This document shows, one piece after another, positions 32,887 to 42,026 of a stretch of DNA of 64,000 nt. The stretch is from Pseudomonas frederiksbergensis (GTDB lineage: Bacteria > Pseudomonadota > Gammaproteobacteria > Pseudomonadales > Pseudomonadaceae), in contig NZ_MOBM01000039.1 in assembly GCF_003732275.1 (NCBI RefSeq), positions 186,001 through 250,000 of the forward strand, written 5' to 3'. The position numbers and the translations under genes are program-made. Each line of letters begins with the position of its first letter. Position 1 is the first letter of the stretch. Below the pieces are notes generated by a model. That model was not told the origin of the DNA. It searched no databases and saw only the letters and a program-made list of their open reading frames with translations.

Positions 32887-33795
32887 TTAAACGCGAGAAG
32901 CGAACAGCGCCTGATGATGGCGGCACTGCTCCGCTGTGAGCATGAACACCCCATGCCCACCGCGCTCGAACTCCAGCCAGGCGAAGTCGACTTCCGGGTA
33001 CAGCGCCTCGACATGAACCTGACTGTTACCTACCTCGACAATCAGCAAACCCTTCTCGGTCAGATGATCCGCCGCTTCGGCGAGCATGCGGCGCACCAGG
33101 TTCAAACCGTCGTCGCCACAGGCCAGGCCCAACTCCGGTTCGTGCTGATACTCGTCCGGCATGTCAGCGAAATCTTCCGCATCGACGTAAGGCGGGTTCG
33201 ACACGATCAGGTCGAAACGTTGACCCGGCAAGCCATCGAAACCATCGCCTTGAACGGTGAACACGCGCTCATCGACACCGTGACGCTCGATGTTCTGATT
33301 CGCCACCTCCAGCGCTTCGAACGACAGGTCAGCCAGTACCACTTCGGCATTCTGGAACTCGTAAGCACAGGCGATACCGATGCAACCGGAACCGGTGCAT
33401 AGATCGAGAATACGTGCAGGTTCGGCACCCAACCATGGTTCAAAACGCTTTTCGATCAGCTCGCCAATGGGTGAGCGCGGGATCAGCACGCGTTCGTCGA
33501 CAATGAACGACATACCGCAGAACCAGGCTTCACCCAGCAGGTAAGCGGTCGGAATGCGCTCTTCGATGCGGCGCTTGAGCAAGCGTTGCAGATTGACCAG
33601 TTCGTCGTCTTCCAGACGGCAGTCCAGATAGCTGTCGGCGATTTCCCACGGCAAGTGCAGCGCACCCAACACCAGTTGACGGGCTTCGTCCCAGGCGTTG
33701 TCGGTCCCATGGCCGAAAAACAGATCCTCCCCATGGAAGCGGCTGACGGCCCAACGGATATGGTCACGCAGGGTACGAAGTCGGGAAGTGATCAC
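32887..33795 (-). CDS. prmB: 50S ribosomal protein L3 glutamine methyltransferase
   Basis: A 302-residue SAM-dependent methyltransferase that modifies Gln of ribosomal protein L3. Motif I is ILDLCTGSGCIGIA (~140), and the catalytic NPPY motif is in IVSNPPYVDAED (~203). The N-terminal helical domain is of PrmB type. The GTG start at 33795 with GGAG upstream gives the usual length. Confidence 0.95.
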   Translation of the reverse strand: MITSRLRTLRDHIRWAVSRFHGEDLFFGHGTDNAWDEARQLVLGALHLPWEIADSYLDCRLEDDELVNLQRLLKRRIEERIPTAYLLGEAWFCGMSFIVDERVLIPRSPIGELIEKRFEPWLGAEPARILDLCTGSGCIGIACAYEFQNAEVVLADLSFEALEVANQNIERHGVDERVFTVQGDGFDGLPGQRFDLIVSNPPYVDAEDFADMPDEYQHEPELGLACGDDGLNLVRRMLAEAADHLTEKGLLIVEVGNSQVHVEALYPEVDFAWLEFERGGHGVFMLTAEQCRHHQALFASRV

Positions 33796-34033
33796 GGGGC
33801 AAACTCCAGAAAAAACGACTGACGATTCTAACAGCCAAAAGACGCCACGACGACGCAGGATAAACACCGGATCAGATGTAGGACTCTTCTATTTTTTCAG
33901 CAAGCTATTGAACAGAACGAGTATCTTGACAAGGCTGCGACCCAACAACGGCGGTGCCTACGATGGTAGCGATTCACAGAAGCGCTCAGCCAGAGGACAA
34001 TGTCGCAAAAGCCCCACCCGAAGGAGCCCCAGA

Positions 34034-34624
34034 ATGTCCGTTCCAAAAACGATGTTTCAACTCAGCGGCCGTGGTTATGCAGCGGCCAATCTGGGTCATG
34101 CGACCCTTGTCATCATCGATGCCCAGAAAGAATACCTCAGCGGCCCCTTGGCACTGAGCGGCATGGATGCTGCCGTCGCGAACATCAAGCAACTGGTGGC
34201 CGCTGCCCGTGCAGCCGGTCGGCCGATCGTGCATGTGCGCCACCTCGGCACTGTCGGTGGGCTGTTCGACCCGCAAGGCGAGCGCGGCGAGTTCATCCCG
34301 GGGCTCGAGCCACAGGGTGACGAAACCATCATCGGCAAATTGCTGCCGAGTGCGTTTCATGGCACCGAACTGCTGGAGCGCCTGCAGAATCTCGGCTCGC
34401 TGGACCTTATCGTCTGCGGCTTCATGAGCCACTCCAGCGTCAGCACTACCGTGCGCGCCGCTAAGAACCTGGGCTTTCGTTGCACATTGGTTGAAGACGC
34501 CTGCGCGACTCGCGACCTGCCCTACAAGGGTGGCGTCCTGAGCGCCGAGCACGTTCAGCACACCGAGATGGCGATCATGGCGGACAATTTCGCCACCCTC
34601 GCCCAGACCCGTGAGCTGATCTGA
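34034..34624 (+). CDS. Isochorismatase-fold hydrolase lacking the usual cysteine
   Basis: A 196-residue alpha/beta hydrolase. ATG 34034 follows AAGGAG. The catalytic Asp is in VIIDAQKEY (~27) and the Lys in IIGKLLPSAF (~99). At the position of the family's nucleophilic Cys (typically THxCVxxT), this protein has SHSSVSTTVRAA, that is Ser. Cys-less members include isochorismatases such as PhzD. The usual annotation as a cysteine hydrolase would therefore be misleading. It stands apart from its neighbours. Confidence 0.88.
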   Translation: MSVPKTMFQLSGRGYAAANLGHATLVIIDAQKEYLSGPLALSGMDAAVANIKQLVAAARAAGRPIVHVRHLGTVGGLFDPQGERGEFIPGLEPQGDETIIGKLLPSAFHGTELLERLQNLGSLDLIVCGFMSHSSVSTTVRAAKNLGFRCTLVEDACATRDLPYKGGVLSAEHVQHTEMAIMADNFATLAQTRELI

Positions 34625-34756
34625 TCAACCCTTCGATGAGCGGTCCATGCCGCCGCTCATCCGCAAAAGCCTCTCATTTGCTGTAATTGCCCTAGCCTCA
34701 GGAACATCCCGGTCAACTCCCGGTCGAAGGGCCGATACCCATTGAGGAAGGTCGGA

Positions 34757-35077
34757 ATGAAGTTATCCGATGGTTTTGATGCACGCCGCTTGCGGCCCAA
34801 AGGCCAACGCAACTGGCGTTTTCGCTTCGGCGCAGCGTTCGCTGCCTTGCTGGCGACGTGCGGTGTGTTGCTGGCGATGGCCGGCGCGGCCAGCCTGCTG
34901 GGCCGGCCACCGGCGCTGGGCGAATTGAATGCCAGCCCGCTGGGCTCGGCGATCATTCTGGCCGTGGGCCTGTTCGTGCTGTACATCGGCGTATGGCTAT
35001 GGCGCCGCTGCCGTCGCCGCTCGCGCCAGTCGCGAGAGCTGAACATGTCTCCGCACTTGATGAAAAAACACGACTAA
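34757..35077 (+). CDS. Small membrane protein
   Basis: A 106-residue protein with two hydrophobic segments (AAFAALLATCGVLLAMAGAASLL and AIILAVGLFVLYIGVWLW), basic cytosolic tails rich in Arg at both ends, and a GAGGAAGG ribosome site. Family not recognised. It precedes smr by 75 bases on the same strand. Confidence 0.7.
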   Translation: MKLSDGFDARRLRPKGQRNWRFRFGAAFAALLATCGVLLAMAGAASLLGRPPALGELNASPLGSAIILAVGLFVLYIGVWLWRRCRRRSRQSRELNMSPHLMKKHD

Positions 35078-35152
35078 GCCCAACGCCGGACGTTTTGTCG
35101 CGCCCGATTCGTCCCGACTTGGGTAAACTGGCCGCCCTTCGCGGAGGCTGAC

Positions 35153-35710
35153 ATGCAAGACGACGATTTTTCCCTGTTCAAAAGCGCGATCCAAGGCGTC
35201 AAGCCAATCAAGCACGATCGCGCCGAAACCGGCAAACCCAAGGCCGACCGCGCGCAAATTGCCAAGCTGCGCCAGGCCGCCACTGTGCGCACCGACGCCA
35301 CCACCGTTGATGGGCTGTCCGATCAGTTCGTCATCGATGTCGGCCCCGAAGATGAGCTGATGTGGGCCCGCGACGGCGTCCAGGAAAGCCAGATGCGCAA
35401 GCTCAAGATCGGACAGATTCCGTTCGAAGGCAGCCTCGATCTGCATGGCATGAACGTGGAAAAGGCCCGTGAAACCCTGTGGGCCTTTCTGGCCGAAGCG
35501 ACAAAATTCGAAATCCGCTGCGTACGTGTCACCCACGGCAAAGCGGTTCGTCTGGACGGTAAGCGGCCGATGATCAAGAGCCACGTCAACACGTGGCTGC
35601 GTCAGCATTCACAGGTACTCGGCTTCACCTCGTGCCAACCGAAACACGGCGGCGCCGGAGCAGTTTATGTGATGCTCAAACGCACCATGATGGAAGGTCG
35701 CGACGAGTGA
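35153..35710 (+). CDS. Smr domain protein (MutS2 C-terminal type)
   Basis: A 185-residue protein with a C-terminal Smr domain (~95-180): DLHGMNVEKAR (the LDLHG signature), THGKAVR near the strand before the active loop, and AVYVMLKR at the end. Smr domains nick or cleave nucleic acids; DLH and THGK are the conserved residues. The N-terminus is polar and disordered-like. GGAGG precedes the ATG. The E. coli relative is YdaL/SmrA. Confidence 0.9.
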   Translation: MQDDDFSLFKSAIQGVKPIKHDRAETGKPKADRAQIAKLRQAATVRTDATTVDGLSDQFVIDVGPEDELMWARDGVQESQMRKLKIGQIPFEGSLDLHGMNVEKARETLWAFLAEATKFEIRCVRVTHGKAVRLDGKRPMIKSHVNTWLRQHSQVLGFTSCQPKHGGAGAVYVMLKRTMMEGRDE

Positions 35711-35787
35711 TGCCGTCGCTTCACGCTTGCAGCGCCGTGTCCGTCACCGTACCCTTGCCCTTTGCGTAAAATCCCACAGGTAGTTTC

Positions 35788-36333
35788 ATGTCCCTGGAAC
35801 AGAATTACACCGAGATTCTCGGCCAATTGGGCGAGGACGCCTCCCGCGAGGGCCTGCTCGACACGCCAAAACGTGCCGCCAAAGCCATGCAGTACCTCTG
35901 CCGCGGTTATGAACAGACACTGGAAGAGGTCACCAACGGTGCCTTGTTCAGTTCCGACAACAGCGAGATGGTGCTGGTCAAGGACATCGAGCTTTACTCG
36001 CTGTGCGAGCACCACATGCTGCCGTTCATCGGCAAGGCCCATGTTGCCTACATCCCTAGCGGCAAGGTCCTGGGGCTGTCGAAAGTCGCGCGCATCGTCG
36101 ACATGTACGCCCGCCGCCTGCAAATCCAGGAAAACCTCAGCCGCCAGATCGCCGATGCGGTCCAGCAAGTCACCGGCGCCCTGGGCGTTGCGGTGGTGAT
36201 TGAGGCCAAGCACATGTGCATGATGATGCGCGGAGTGGAGAAACAGAATTCGACGATGATCACCTCGGTGATGCTCGGCGAGTTCCGCGAAAACGCAGCC
36301 ACCCGCAGCGAGTTTCTCAGCCTGATCAAGTAA
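35788..36333 (+). CDS. folE: GTP cyclohydrolase I
   Basis: A 181-residue enzyme converting GTP to dihydroneopterin triphosphate, first step of folate synthesis. Zinc and active-site residues are in LCEHHMLPFIGKAHVAYIP and in the C-terminal CMMMRGV region. LSKVARIVDMYARRLQIQE is the substrate-contact block. It follows smr by 77 bases and ends in a terminator. Confidence 0.96.
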   Translation: MSLEQNYTEILGQLGEDASREGLLDTPKRAAKAMQYLCRGYEQTLEEVTNGALFSSDNSEMVLVKDIELYSLCEHHMLPFIGKAHVAYIPSGKVLGLSKVARIVDMYARRLQIQENLSRQIADAVQQVTGALGVAVVIEAKHMCMMMRGVEKQNSTMITSVMLGEFRENAATRSEFLSLIK

Positions 36334-36346
36334 CTTGCAGCACGAA

Positions 36347-36376
36347 GAAAACCGGCACTGATCGCCGGTTTTTTTT
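36347..36376 (+). terminator. Rho-independent terminator
   Basis: AAAACCGGC / GCCGGTTTTTTTT hairpin 13 bases after the folE stop. Confidence 0.92.
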
Positions 36377-36434
36377 CGCCTGCGAAAAATCAGGTAAGCT
36401 GCGCGCCTTCTGTTTGCCCTGTGAGGCTTATCCC

Positions 36435-36806
36435 GTGTTCGTAAAAGCGCTTCGTATCGGCCTCGGCCAACTGATCATCTTCATCGACTTCATCACTCGT
36501 CCAGGCAAGAAGCAGCGCCCCGCCGCCGCTCAGGCTCAGGTCGAAACGGCCGCCAAGGACCTGACCCTGTATCAGTTCCACGCCTGCCCGTTCTGCGTGA
36601 AAACCCGCCGCACCCTGCGTCGCCTGAACGTTCCGGTGGCATTGCGCGATGCCAAGAACAACGAACAGGATCGCCAGGCTTTGCTGGAGCAAGGTGGCAA
36701 GATCAAGGTGCCGTGCCTGCGCATCGAAGAGAATGGCCAGACCACCTGGATGTATGAGTCCAAGGTGATCATTGATTATCTGGATAAGCGGTTTGCTGCT
36801 GTCTGA
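36435..36806 (+). CDS. Membrane-tethered glutaredoxin / GST N-terminal domain protein
   Basis: A 123-residue protein starting at GTG 36435 behind GAGG. The N-terminal hydrophobic stretch (ALRIGLGQLIIFIDFIT) is followed by a thioredoxin-fold domain with the CPFC redox motif (YQFHACPFCVKTRR, ~58) and a cis-Pro in IKVPCLRIEE. It is probably a membrane-associated glutaredoxin-type thiol oxidoreductase. GST proteins are longer, so the second domain is missing here. Confidence 0.85.
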   Translation: MFVKALRIGLGQLIIFIDFITRPGKKQRPAAAQAQVETAAKDLTLYQFHACPFCVKTRRTLRRLNVPVALRDAKNNEQDRQALLEQGGKIKVPCLRIEENGQTTWMYESKVIIDYLDKRFAAV

Positions 36807-36832
36807 TCCATTTGGGTTGTTTGAGCTAACGC

Positions 36833-36927
36833 CATCGCGAACAGGCTCGCTCCCACAGTAGATTTGTAGTGAGAATGGGATTTGTATTTAAAACAGATCC
36901 AATGTGGGAGCGAGCCTGCTCGCGATG
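36833..36927. repeat. REPIN, GTGGGAGCGAGCC class
   Basis: CATCGCGAACAGGCTCGCTCCCAC and the inverted GTGGGAGCGAGCCTGCTCGCG around a ~45-base spacer, between convergent genes. Confidence 0.9.
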
Positions 36928-37004
36928 AGGCCAGCCCAAGCACTACAAATCCCGGACAAAAATAAACCGGCCGATTGGCCGGTTTGTTTGTTTATACCCT
37001 CCCC

Positions 37005-38171
37005 TCAAGCCGCTTCTGCCGCCTGAGCCTGACGCACCACCGCCGCCAGCCGCTTGAGCCCTTCGTCCAGCCGCGCCGGGTCGATGTGGCTGAAGTTCAG
37101 CCGCAGATGGCCGGGGTTCTTGTCCGGCTCGGGAAAAAACGGTTCGCCCGGCATAAATGCCACATCCGCCGCCAACGCAGCCTTGAGCAGCGTGCGCGTA
37201 TCCAGCGGCTGCTTTAACGTCAACCAGAAAAACAGCCCACCCTGCGGCACGTTCCACTGCGCCAGGTCGTCAAAATGCTTTTCAAGTGCTGACTGGAATG
37301 CATCCCGACGAACCCGATAGAAGTCCCGCAACTCACCCAAGTGCTGCTGATATTTCTCGGTGCCGATCCATTGCAGCGCTTGCCACTGCCCGATGCGGTT
37401 GGTGTGCAGATCGGCCGATTGCTTGAGCCGCAACAAGTGCGGAAACAGGTCTGGACTGGCGATCAGGTAACCGACCCGCAGGCCCGGCAACAGGGTTTTC
37501 GACACCGTGCCGGTGTAGATCCAGCTGGCCTTGTTCAAGCGACTGACAATCGGCGTGGCACTGCCGCCGTCGAAGGTCAGTTCGCGGTAGGGTTCGTCTT
37601 CGATCAGGGTTACGCCGAACTCGTCGAGCAACGCCGCCACTGCATCGCGCCTGGTCTCGCTATAGCGCACCGCCGACGGGTTCTGAAACGTCGGAATCAG
37701 GTAGATGAACGCGGGCTTGTGTTTTTCCAGACGGCTGCGCAACTGCGCCAGGTTCGGGCCATCGGCTTCCTGCGGAACGGTGATGCAGTCGGCGCCGAAC
37801 AGCTGAAAAATCTGCAACGCTGCCAGGTAGGTCGGCGCCTCAAGCAGGATCTCGGTGCCTTTGTCGATGTAGAGCTTGGCCGCCAGATCGAGGGTTTGCT
37901 GGGAACCGCTGACCACCAGCACCTGACTCGCCTCGCACGGCACACCCAACGCTCGGGCTTCGGCCGCCAGCGCCTCACGCAGCGCCGGCTCGCCTTCGCT
38001 CATGCCGTATTGCCCCATGGACAGCGGCATGTCCGCCCACTCGACTTTCGGCAACATGGCTTCGGCCGGCAAGCCGCCGGCGAACGACATCACTTCCGGG
38101 CGCTGGGCGGCGGCGAGGATTTCACGGATCAAAGAACTTTTAAGGCGCGAGACACGTTCGGAAAAAGCCAT
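37005..38171 (-). CDS. PLP-dependent aminotransferase (class I/II, 2-aminoadipate type)
   Basis: A 388-residue fold-type I enzyme. From ATG 38171 the start MAFSERVSRLKSSLIREI is typical; a long open frame upstream is not used. The PLP-binding Lys is in TGTVSKTLLPGLRVGY (~235), preceded by the LIPTFQNPSA and EDEPYRELTF blocks and followed by GGLFFWL and RLNFSH. Family members act on 2-aminoadipate, aromatic or branched-chain substrates. It is divergent (81 bases) from a MarR gene that may regulate it. Confidence 0.92.
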   Translation of the reverse strand: MAFSERVSRLKSSLIREILAAAQRPEVMSFAGGLPAEAMLPKVEWADMPLSMGQYGMSEGEPALREALAAEARALGVPCEASQVLVVSGSQQTLDLAAKLYIDKGTEILLEAPTYLAALQIFQLFGADCITVPQEADGPNLAQLRSRLEKHKPAFIYLIPTFQNPSAVRYSETRRDAVAALLDEFGVTLIEDEPYRELTFDGGSATPIVSRLNKASWIYTGTVSKTLLPGLRVGYLIASPDLFPHLLRLKQSADLHTNRIGQWQALQWIGTEKYQQHLGELRDFYRVRRDAFQSALEKHFDDLAQWNVPQGGLFFWLTLKQPLDTRTLLKAALAADVAFMPGEPFFPEPDKNPGHLRLNFSHIDPARLDEGLKRLAAVVRQAQAAEAA

Positions 38172-38252
38172 GGGGTCACCGGTAGCGAGGCCTGAGGGAA
38201 ATGAGTCAAACTGGTTGACCGAAATTACGACAGACCGAGCGGATACGTCAAC

Positions 38253-38708
38253 ATGCTTGACCTTAAAAACCCCAGCACTCAGCAACAAGCCATGGAAGCG
38301 TTTTTCTTCGGCTACCAAGCCTTCACTGCCAAGGCCGACGAAATGCTCGAGCGTCGCGGCTTGAGCCGGGTGCATCAACGCATCGTGTTTTTCATCGCCC
38401 GCTACCCTGCCCTCAGCGTCAAGGAGTTGCTGGCATTGCTGGGGGTGAGCAAGCAGGCGCTGAACATTCCGCTACGACAATTGGTGGAAATGCATTTGGT
38501 GAACAGCGTCGCGTCCAAGACCGACAAGCGTAAACGGTTGCTGGAACTGACCGACGATGGCGCGCGGTTCGAGCAGTCGCTGCGGCGCGAGCAGGTGAAA
38601 TTGCTGGAGCGGGTGTTTGCCGAGGCCGGAGAGGCGGCGGTGAATGGGTGGCTGGCGGTGAATCTGGCGTTAGGAGAAGTAACCAGAGTTGACCGGGGCG
38701 ACACCTGA
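38253..38708 (+). CDS. MarR family transcriptional regulator
   Basis: A 151-residue winged-helix repressor-type protein. Helix-turn-helix LSVKELLALLGVSKQALNIPLRQL (~50-73) and wing KTDKRKRLLELTDDG (~84-98) are clear, with flanking dimerisation helices. The divergent arrangement with the aminotransferase suggests local control of it, but no operator was identified. Confidence 0.92.
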   Translation: MLDLKNPSTQQQAMEAFFFGYQAFTAKADEMLERRGLSRVHQRIVFFIARYPALSVKELLALLGVSKQALNIPLRQLVEMHLVNSVASKTDKRKRLLELTDDGARFEQSLRREQVKLLERVFAEAGEAAVNGWLAVNLALGEVTRVDRGDT

Positions 38709-38710
38709 CT

Positions 38711-38840
38711 GTGGCGAGGGAGCTTGCTCCCGTTCGGCTGCGCAGCAGTCGCAATGAACGATAACGCCGGTATGCCTGAAAAATCGCCATCGCCTGAGTC
38801 GGGCCGCTGCGCGCCCAGCGGGAGCAAGCTCCCTCGCCAC
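38711..38840. repeat. REPIN, GTGGCGAGGGAGC class
   Basis: GTGGCGAGGGAGCTTGCTCCC and its inverse GGGAGCAAGCTCCCTCGCCAC around an ~85-base centre. Confidence 0.9.
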
Positions 38841-38928
38841 AAAAAGCTCGCTACACATCACATTTCTTATCCATATACCCCGCATGCCATTTTTTTCGTC
38901 TACAAAATCAAAAACATTATTTGCTTTA

Positions 38929-38940
38929 TTTGTATACAAA
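38929..38940. promoter_or_regulatory. Palindromic operator candidate TTTGTATACAAA
   Basis: A perfect 12-bp palindrome in the AT-rich region before the purine permease. The same core TTGTAxACAA recurs at 41831 and 42027 in the urate locus, which suggests a shared regulator, probably of the GntR or LacI type. Confidence 0.5.
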
Positions 38941-39068
38941 AGCATAATTCGCTTCGTGTGAGTTCCTGACCAAAAGGTCAACAAATTCGCAAATGCCTCA
39001 AAGGGTCGCTGCCACCCTCATGGGTCCGGCCCTGGAAATAACAATAAAACTCTTGAGGAGTATTCGCT

Positions 39069-40418
39069 GTGGAAAGCCGTAAATCCGAAGCCCCGACGCT
39101 GGAACTCTCGCCGCCATTACGCAATGGCTGGCTGGAGCGCATCTTCAAACTCAGCTTGCACGGCACCACGGTGAAGACCGAGCTGATCGCCGGTCTGACA
39201 ACCTTCATCACCATGGCTTACATCATCTTCGTCAACCCGAACATCATGGCCGATGCCGGCATCGATCACGGGGCGGCGTTCGTCGCCACCTGCATCGCCG
39301 CCGCGCTGGGTTGCCTGCTGATGGGCCTGTACGCCAACTGGCCCGTCGGCCTGGCGCCGGGCATGGGCCTGAACGCGTTCTTCACTTACACCGTGGTCGG
39401 CACCATGGGCTACAACTGGGAAACCGCCCTCGGTGCGGTGTTCGTTTCCGGTGTGTTGTTCATGTTCCTGACCTTTTCCCGGATTCGCGAATGGCTGCTC
39501 AACAGCATTCCAGTAAGTTTGCGCTTTGCCATGGGCGCCGGTGTGGGCCTGTTTCTGGGACTGATCGGTTTGAAAACCGCTGGCATCGTTGTCGATAGCC
39601 CGGCCACTCTGATCAAGCTTGGTTCCCTGCGCGAGCCTGGTCCGCTGCTGGCGGCCATCTGCTTCCTGATGATTGCCGTGCTCAGCTACCACAAAGTGTT
39701 CGGCGCAATCCTCATCAGCATCATCACCGTGACCCTGGCCGGTTGGGGCCTGGGCCTGGTGCACTACGAGGGCATCATGTCTGCCCCGCCGAGCCTGGCC
39801 CCGACCTGGATGGCCATGAATGTCGCCGGCGTATTCAACGTCAGCATGATCAGCGTGGTGCTGGCCTTCCTCTTCGTACACATGTTCGACACCGCCGGCA
39901 CCCTGATGGGCGTCGCCCAGCGCGCCAACCTGGTGAACGCTGACGGCCGGATCGAAAACCTTTCCCGCGCCATGAAAGCCGACAGTGCTTCCAGCGTATT
40001 TGGTGCGATGGTCGGTGTTCCGCCAGTTACCAGCTATGTGGAAAGTGCCGCTGGCGTAGCAGCGGGTGGTCGGACTGGTCTTACCGCCGTGACCGTCGGT
40101 GTGCTATTTATTGCCGCAATGTTTTTCGCACCGCTGGCTGGCATGATCCCCGCTTATGCAACCGCCGGTGCATTGATTTATGTGGCGATGCTGATGATGG
40201 GCGGCATGGCGCATATCGAATGGGACGAAGCGACTGACAGCATTCCGGCGATCGTTACCGCGATCATGATGCCGCTGACCTTCTCGGTCGCCGACGGCAT
40301 CGCGCTGGGCTTCATCACTTATGTGGCGCTGAAGGCCGGCACCGGTAAGTACAAGGAAATTTCCGTCAGTCTGTGGGTGCTTTGCGCGATCTTTATCGCC
40401 AAGTTCATTTTCTTGTAA
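39069..40418 (+). CDS. NCS2 family purine permease (AzgA/PurP-like)
   Basis: A 449-residue inner-membrane transporter with about 12-14 segments. It has the AzgA-type start (TTVKTELIAGLTTFITMAYI), the GLAPGMGLNAFF motif in helix 3 and MFDTAGTLMGV near residue 275. It is a proton symporter for hypoxanthine, guanine or adenine in this family. GTG 39069 follows GAGGAG. Its upstream region shares an operator-like palindrome with the urate genes 2 kb away, so it probably feeds purines into that route. Confidence 0.92.
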   Translation: MESRKSEAPTLELSPPLRNGWLERIFKLSLHGTTVKTELIAGLTTFITMAYIIFVNPNIMADAGIDHGAAFVATCIAAALGCLLMGLYANWPVGLAPGMGLNAFFTYTVVGTMGYNWETALGAVFVSGVLFMFLTFSRIREWLLNSIPVSLRFAMGAGVGLFLGLIGLKTAGIVVDSPATLIKLGSLREPGPLLAAICFLMIAVLSYHKVFGAILISIITVTLAGWGLGLVHYEGIMSAPPSLAPTWMAMNVAGVFNVSMISVVLAFLFVHMFDTAGTLMGVAQRANLVNADGRIENLSRAMKADSASSVFGAMVGVPPVTSYVESAAGVAAGGRTGLTAVTVGVLFIAAMFFAPLAGMIPAYATAGALIYVAMLMMGGMAHIEWDEATDSIPAIVTAIMMPLTFSVADGIALGFITYVALKAGTGKYKEISVSLWVLCAIFIAKFIFL

Positions 40419-40447
40419 GCCGTTTACGATTCAAAAACAGTGTTTCA

Positions 40448-40476
40448 AAACAGCCTCACCCCCTCGGGTGAGGCTT
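40448..40476 (+). terminator. Rho-independent terminator
   Basis: AAAACAGCCTCACC / GGTGAGGCTTTT hairpin 30 bases after the permease stop. Confidence 0.88.
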
Positions 40477-40497
40477 TTGTGCAAATGGAGGAAAGTG

Positions 40498-41124
40498 ATG
40501 AGTCTGGAAACCTGGCTGCTGTTCAGCGGCGCTGCGCTGGTGGTGATCCTGATCCCGGGACCACTGTCTTTGCTGATGATCAGCAACAGTCTGAATTACG
40601 GTTTGCGCCGTTCTTACCCAGCGTTTCTGGGAGGCGTGATTGCGTCGATCTGCCTGCTTAGTGCTTCGGCACTTGGCTTGGGCGCATTGTTGCTGGCGTC
40701 GGAACAGCTGTTCAGCGCCCTGAAAATCGTCGGCGCGCTGTACCTGTTCTATCTCGCCAGGCAGAGCTGGCAGCAATCGCGTCAGCCATCCCAAGGCGCC
40801 GAAGTGCCCCAGGCTGCACCGGTGCCGCGCTTTCGCGCACTGTTCGGGCGCGCGTTCATGCTCGGCGCGAGTAATCCGAAAGACATTTTGTTCTTTGCCG
40901 CTTTCCTGCCGCAGTTTCTGAGTGCCGAGCAACCGTTCCTGCCGCAGTTGCTGGTGATGATTGCCACCTGGACCGTGCTGGATCTGCTGTGCAAATTGGC
41001 TTATGGGCTGGGTGCCCGTGGTGCTGCGCGGTATCTACGCAGCGGCAAGGGGCAGAGCTGGTTTAATCGGGTGAGTGCGGGGTTGTTCAGTGGCGCCGGT
41101 GCGGCTTCGTTGTTGAGCCGTTAA
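40498..41124 (+). CDS. LysE family translocator
   Basis: A 208-residue inner-membrane exporter with about six segments. It starts MSLETWLLFSGAALVVILIPGP; the IPGP motif near residue 22 and GxxxxNPKxxLFF (GASNPKDILFFAAF, ~123) are the family marks. ATG 40498 follows GGAGG and lies just after the permease terminator. The family exports amino acids (RhtB/LysE); the substrate is not known. Confidence 0.92.
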   Translation: MSLETWLLFSGAALVVILIPGPLSLLMISNSLNYGLRRSYPAFLGGVIASICLLSASALGLGALLLASEQLFSALKIVGALYLFYLARQSWQQSRQPSQGAEVPQAAPVPRFRALFGRAFMLGASNPKDILFFAAFLPQFLSAEQPFLPQLLVMIATWTVLDLLCKLAYGLGARGAARYLRSGKGQSWFNRVSAGLFSGAGAASLLSR

Positions 41125-41133
41125 AAGCAAAAG

Positions 41134-41228
41134 CTTCGCGAGCAAGCCCGCTCCCACACTGGATCTTCTGCGAATACATTAGTTGTGACCGGCAGAGATC
41201 AAATGTGGGAGCGGGCTTGCTCGCGAAG
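41134..41228. repeat. REPIN, GTGGGAGCGGGC class
   Basis: TTCGCGAGCAAGCCCGCTCCCAC and its inverse around a ~50-base spacer, between convergent lysE and uraH. Confidence 0.92.
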
Positions 41229-41260
41229 GCGTCATCAGCAACACCACATATCTCAGGGCA

Positions 41261-41286
41261 AAAAAAGCCCGCAGTGTGAGCGGGCG
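41261..41286 (-). terminator. Rho-independent terminator of uraH
   Basis: GCCCGC / GCGGGC hairpin with a 7-base loop; on the minus strand followed by seven T residues. It is 60 bases past the uraH stop. Confidence 0.8.
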
Positions 41287-41346
41287 AAAGACCAAAGAAG
41301 CTTATGCGCAGCTTTTTTTGAGAAGAAGGGGGCTGGGGGGAAAGTC

Positions 41347-41700
41347 CTAGCTTCCTCTGTAGGTCGAATAGCTATACGGCGAAATCAACAACGGCACATG
41401 GTAGTGATCCTGTTCCGCAGAGATGCCGAAACGCAGCACCACCACATCCAGGAACGCAGGCTCAGGCAGCTGAACCCCACGGGCGCGGTAGTAATCACCC
41501 GCATGAAACTGAAGCTGATAAACCCCCGACCGATAGTCATCACCTTGCAGCAGCGGCGAATCGACACGGCCATCACTGTTGGTGAGCGCAGTGGCGACCA
41601 ATTCCAGCTGCGAACCTTCAACGCGGTACAACTCGACCTTGATCGAACTGCCCGGGCAACCGTGTGCAGCGTCCAAAACGTGTGTAGTCAAACGTCCCAT
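41347..41700 (-). CDS. uraH: 5-hydroxyisourate hydrolase (transthyretin-like)
   Basis: A 117-residue protein that hydrolyses 5-hydroxyisourate to OHCU in urate breakdown. Signatures are THVLDAAHGCPG near the start and the C-terminal YRGS tetrapeptide, both active-site parts in this family; YHVPLLISPYSYSTYRGS ends the protein. No signal peptide. It is divergent from puuE, with two operator-like palindromes in the 435 bases between them. Confidence 0.96.
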   Translation of the reverse strand: MGRLTTHVLDAAHGCPGSSIKVELYRVEGSQLELVATALTNSDGRVDSPLLQGDDYRSGVYQLQFHAGDYYRARGVQLPEPAFLDVVVLRFGISAEQDHYHVPLLISPYSYSTYRGS

Positions 41701-41830
41701 TGATTCTGCGCGCCTGCCTGCGTTGAGCAGTCAGACCTCGCGCCTCCCGAAGTCAGTTGAAAAGGAGACCGCACCGTTTCGGAGCACGAAAAGCTGCGGC
41801 GAGCGACTGATTAAGACACTTTTAATAAAA

Positions 41831-41842
41831 ATTGTACACAAT
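41831..41842. promoter_or_regulatory. Palindromic operator candidate ATTGTACACAAT
   Basis: A 12-bp palindrome in the uraH-puuE divergent region, about 130 bases before uraH. Compare TTTGTATACAAA at 38929 and TTGTATACAA at 42027. Confidence 0.5.
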
Positions 41843-42026
41843 AAAAACGACATTTTTACCGCTACCATCGTCATTCAGCCTTTGGCAGCGAATCTTGCGC
41901 CGAACCATAAGATCAGAGGACCTTCTATCCATTAGCTGACCAGTCAGGCAGGTTTCTTGCAGTACCCTTCAAAGTGGGCAGTCAGTGAAAAATGCAAAAA
42001 ATCAGGCTTACAAAGTGAATATAAAG

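Noticed and set aside
38171..38378. N-terminal extension of the aminotransferase
   Set aside because: Overlaps the divergent MarR promoter and coding region; family proteins start at MAFSERV.
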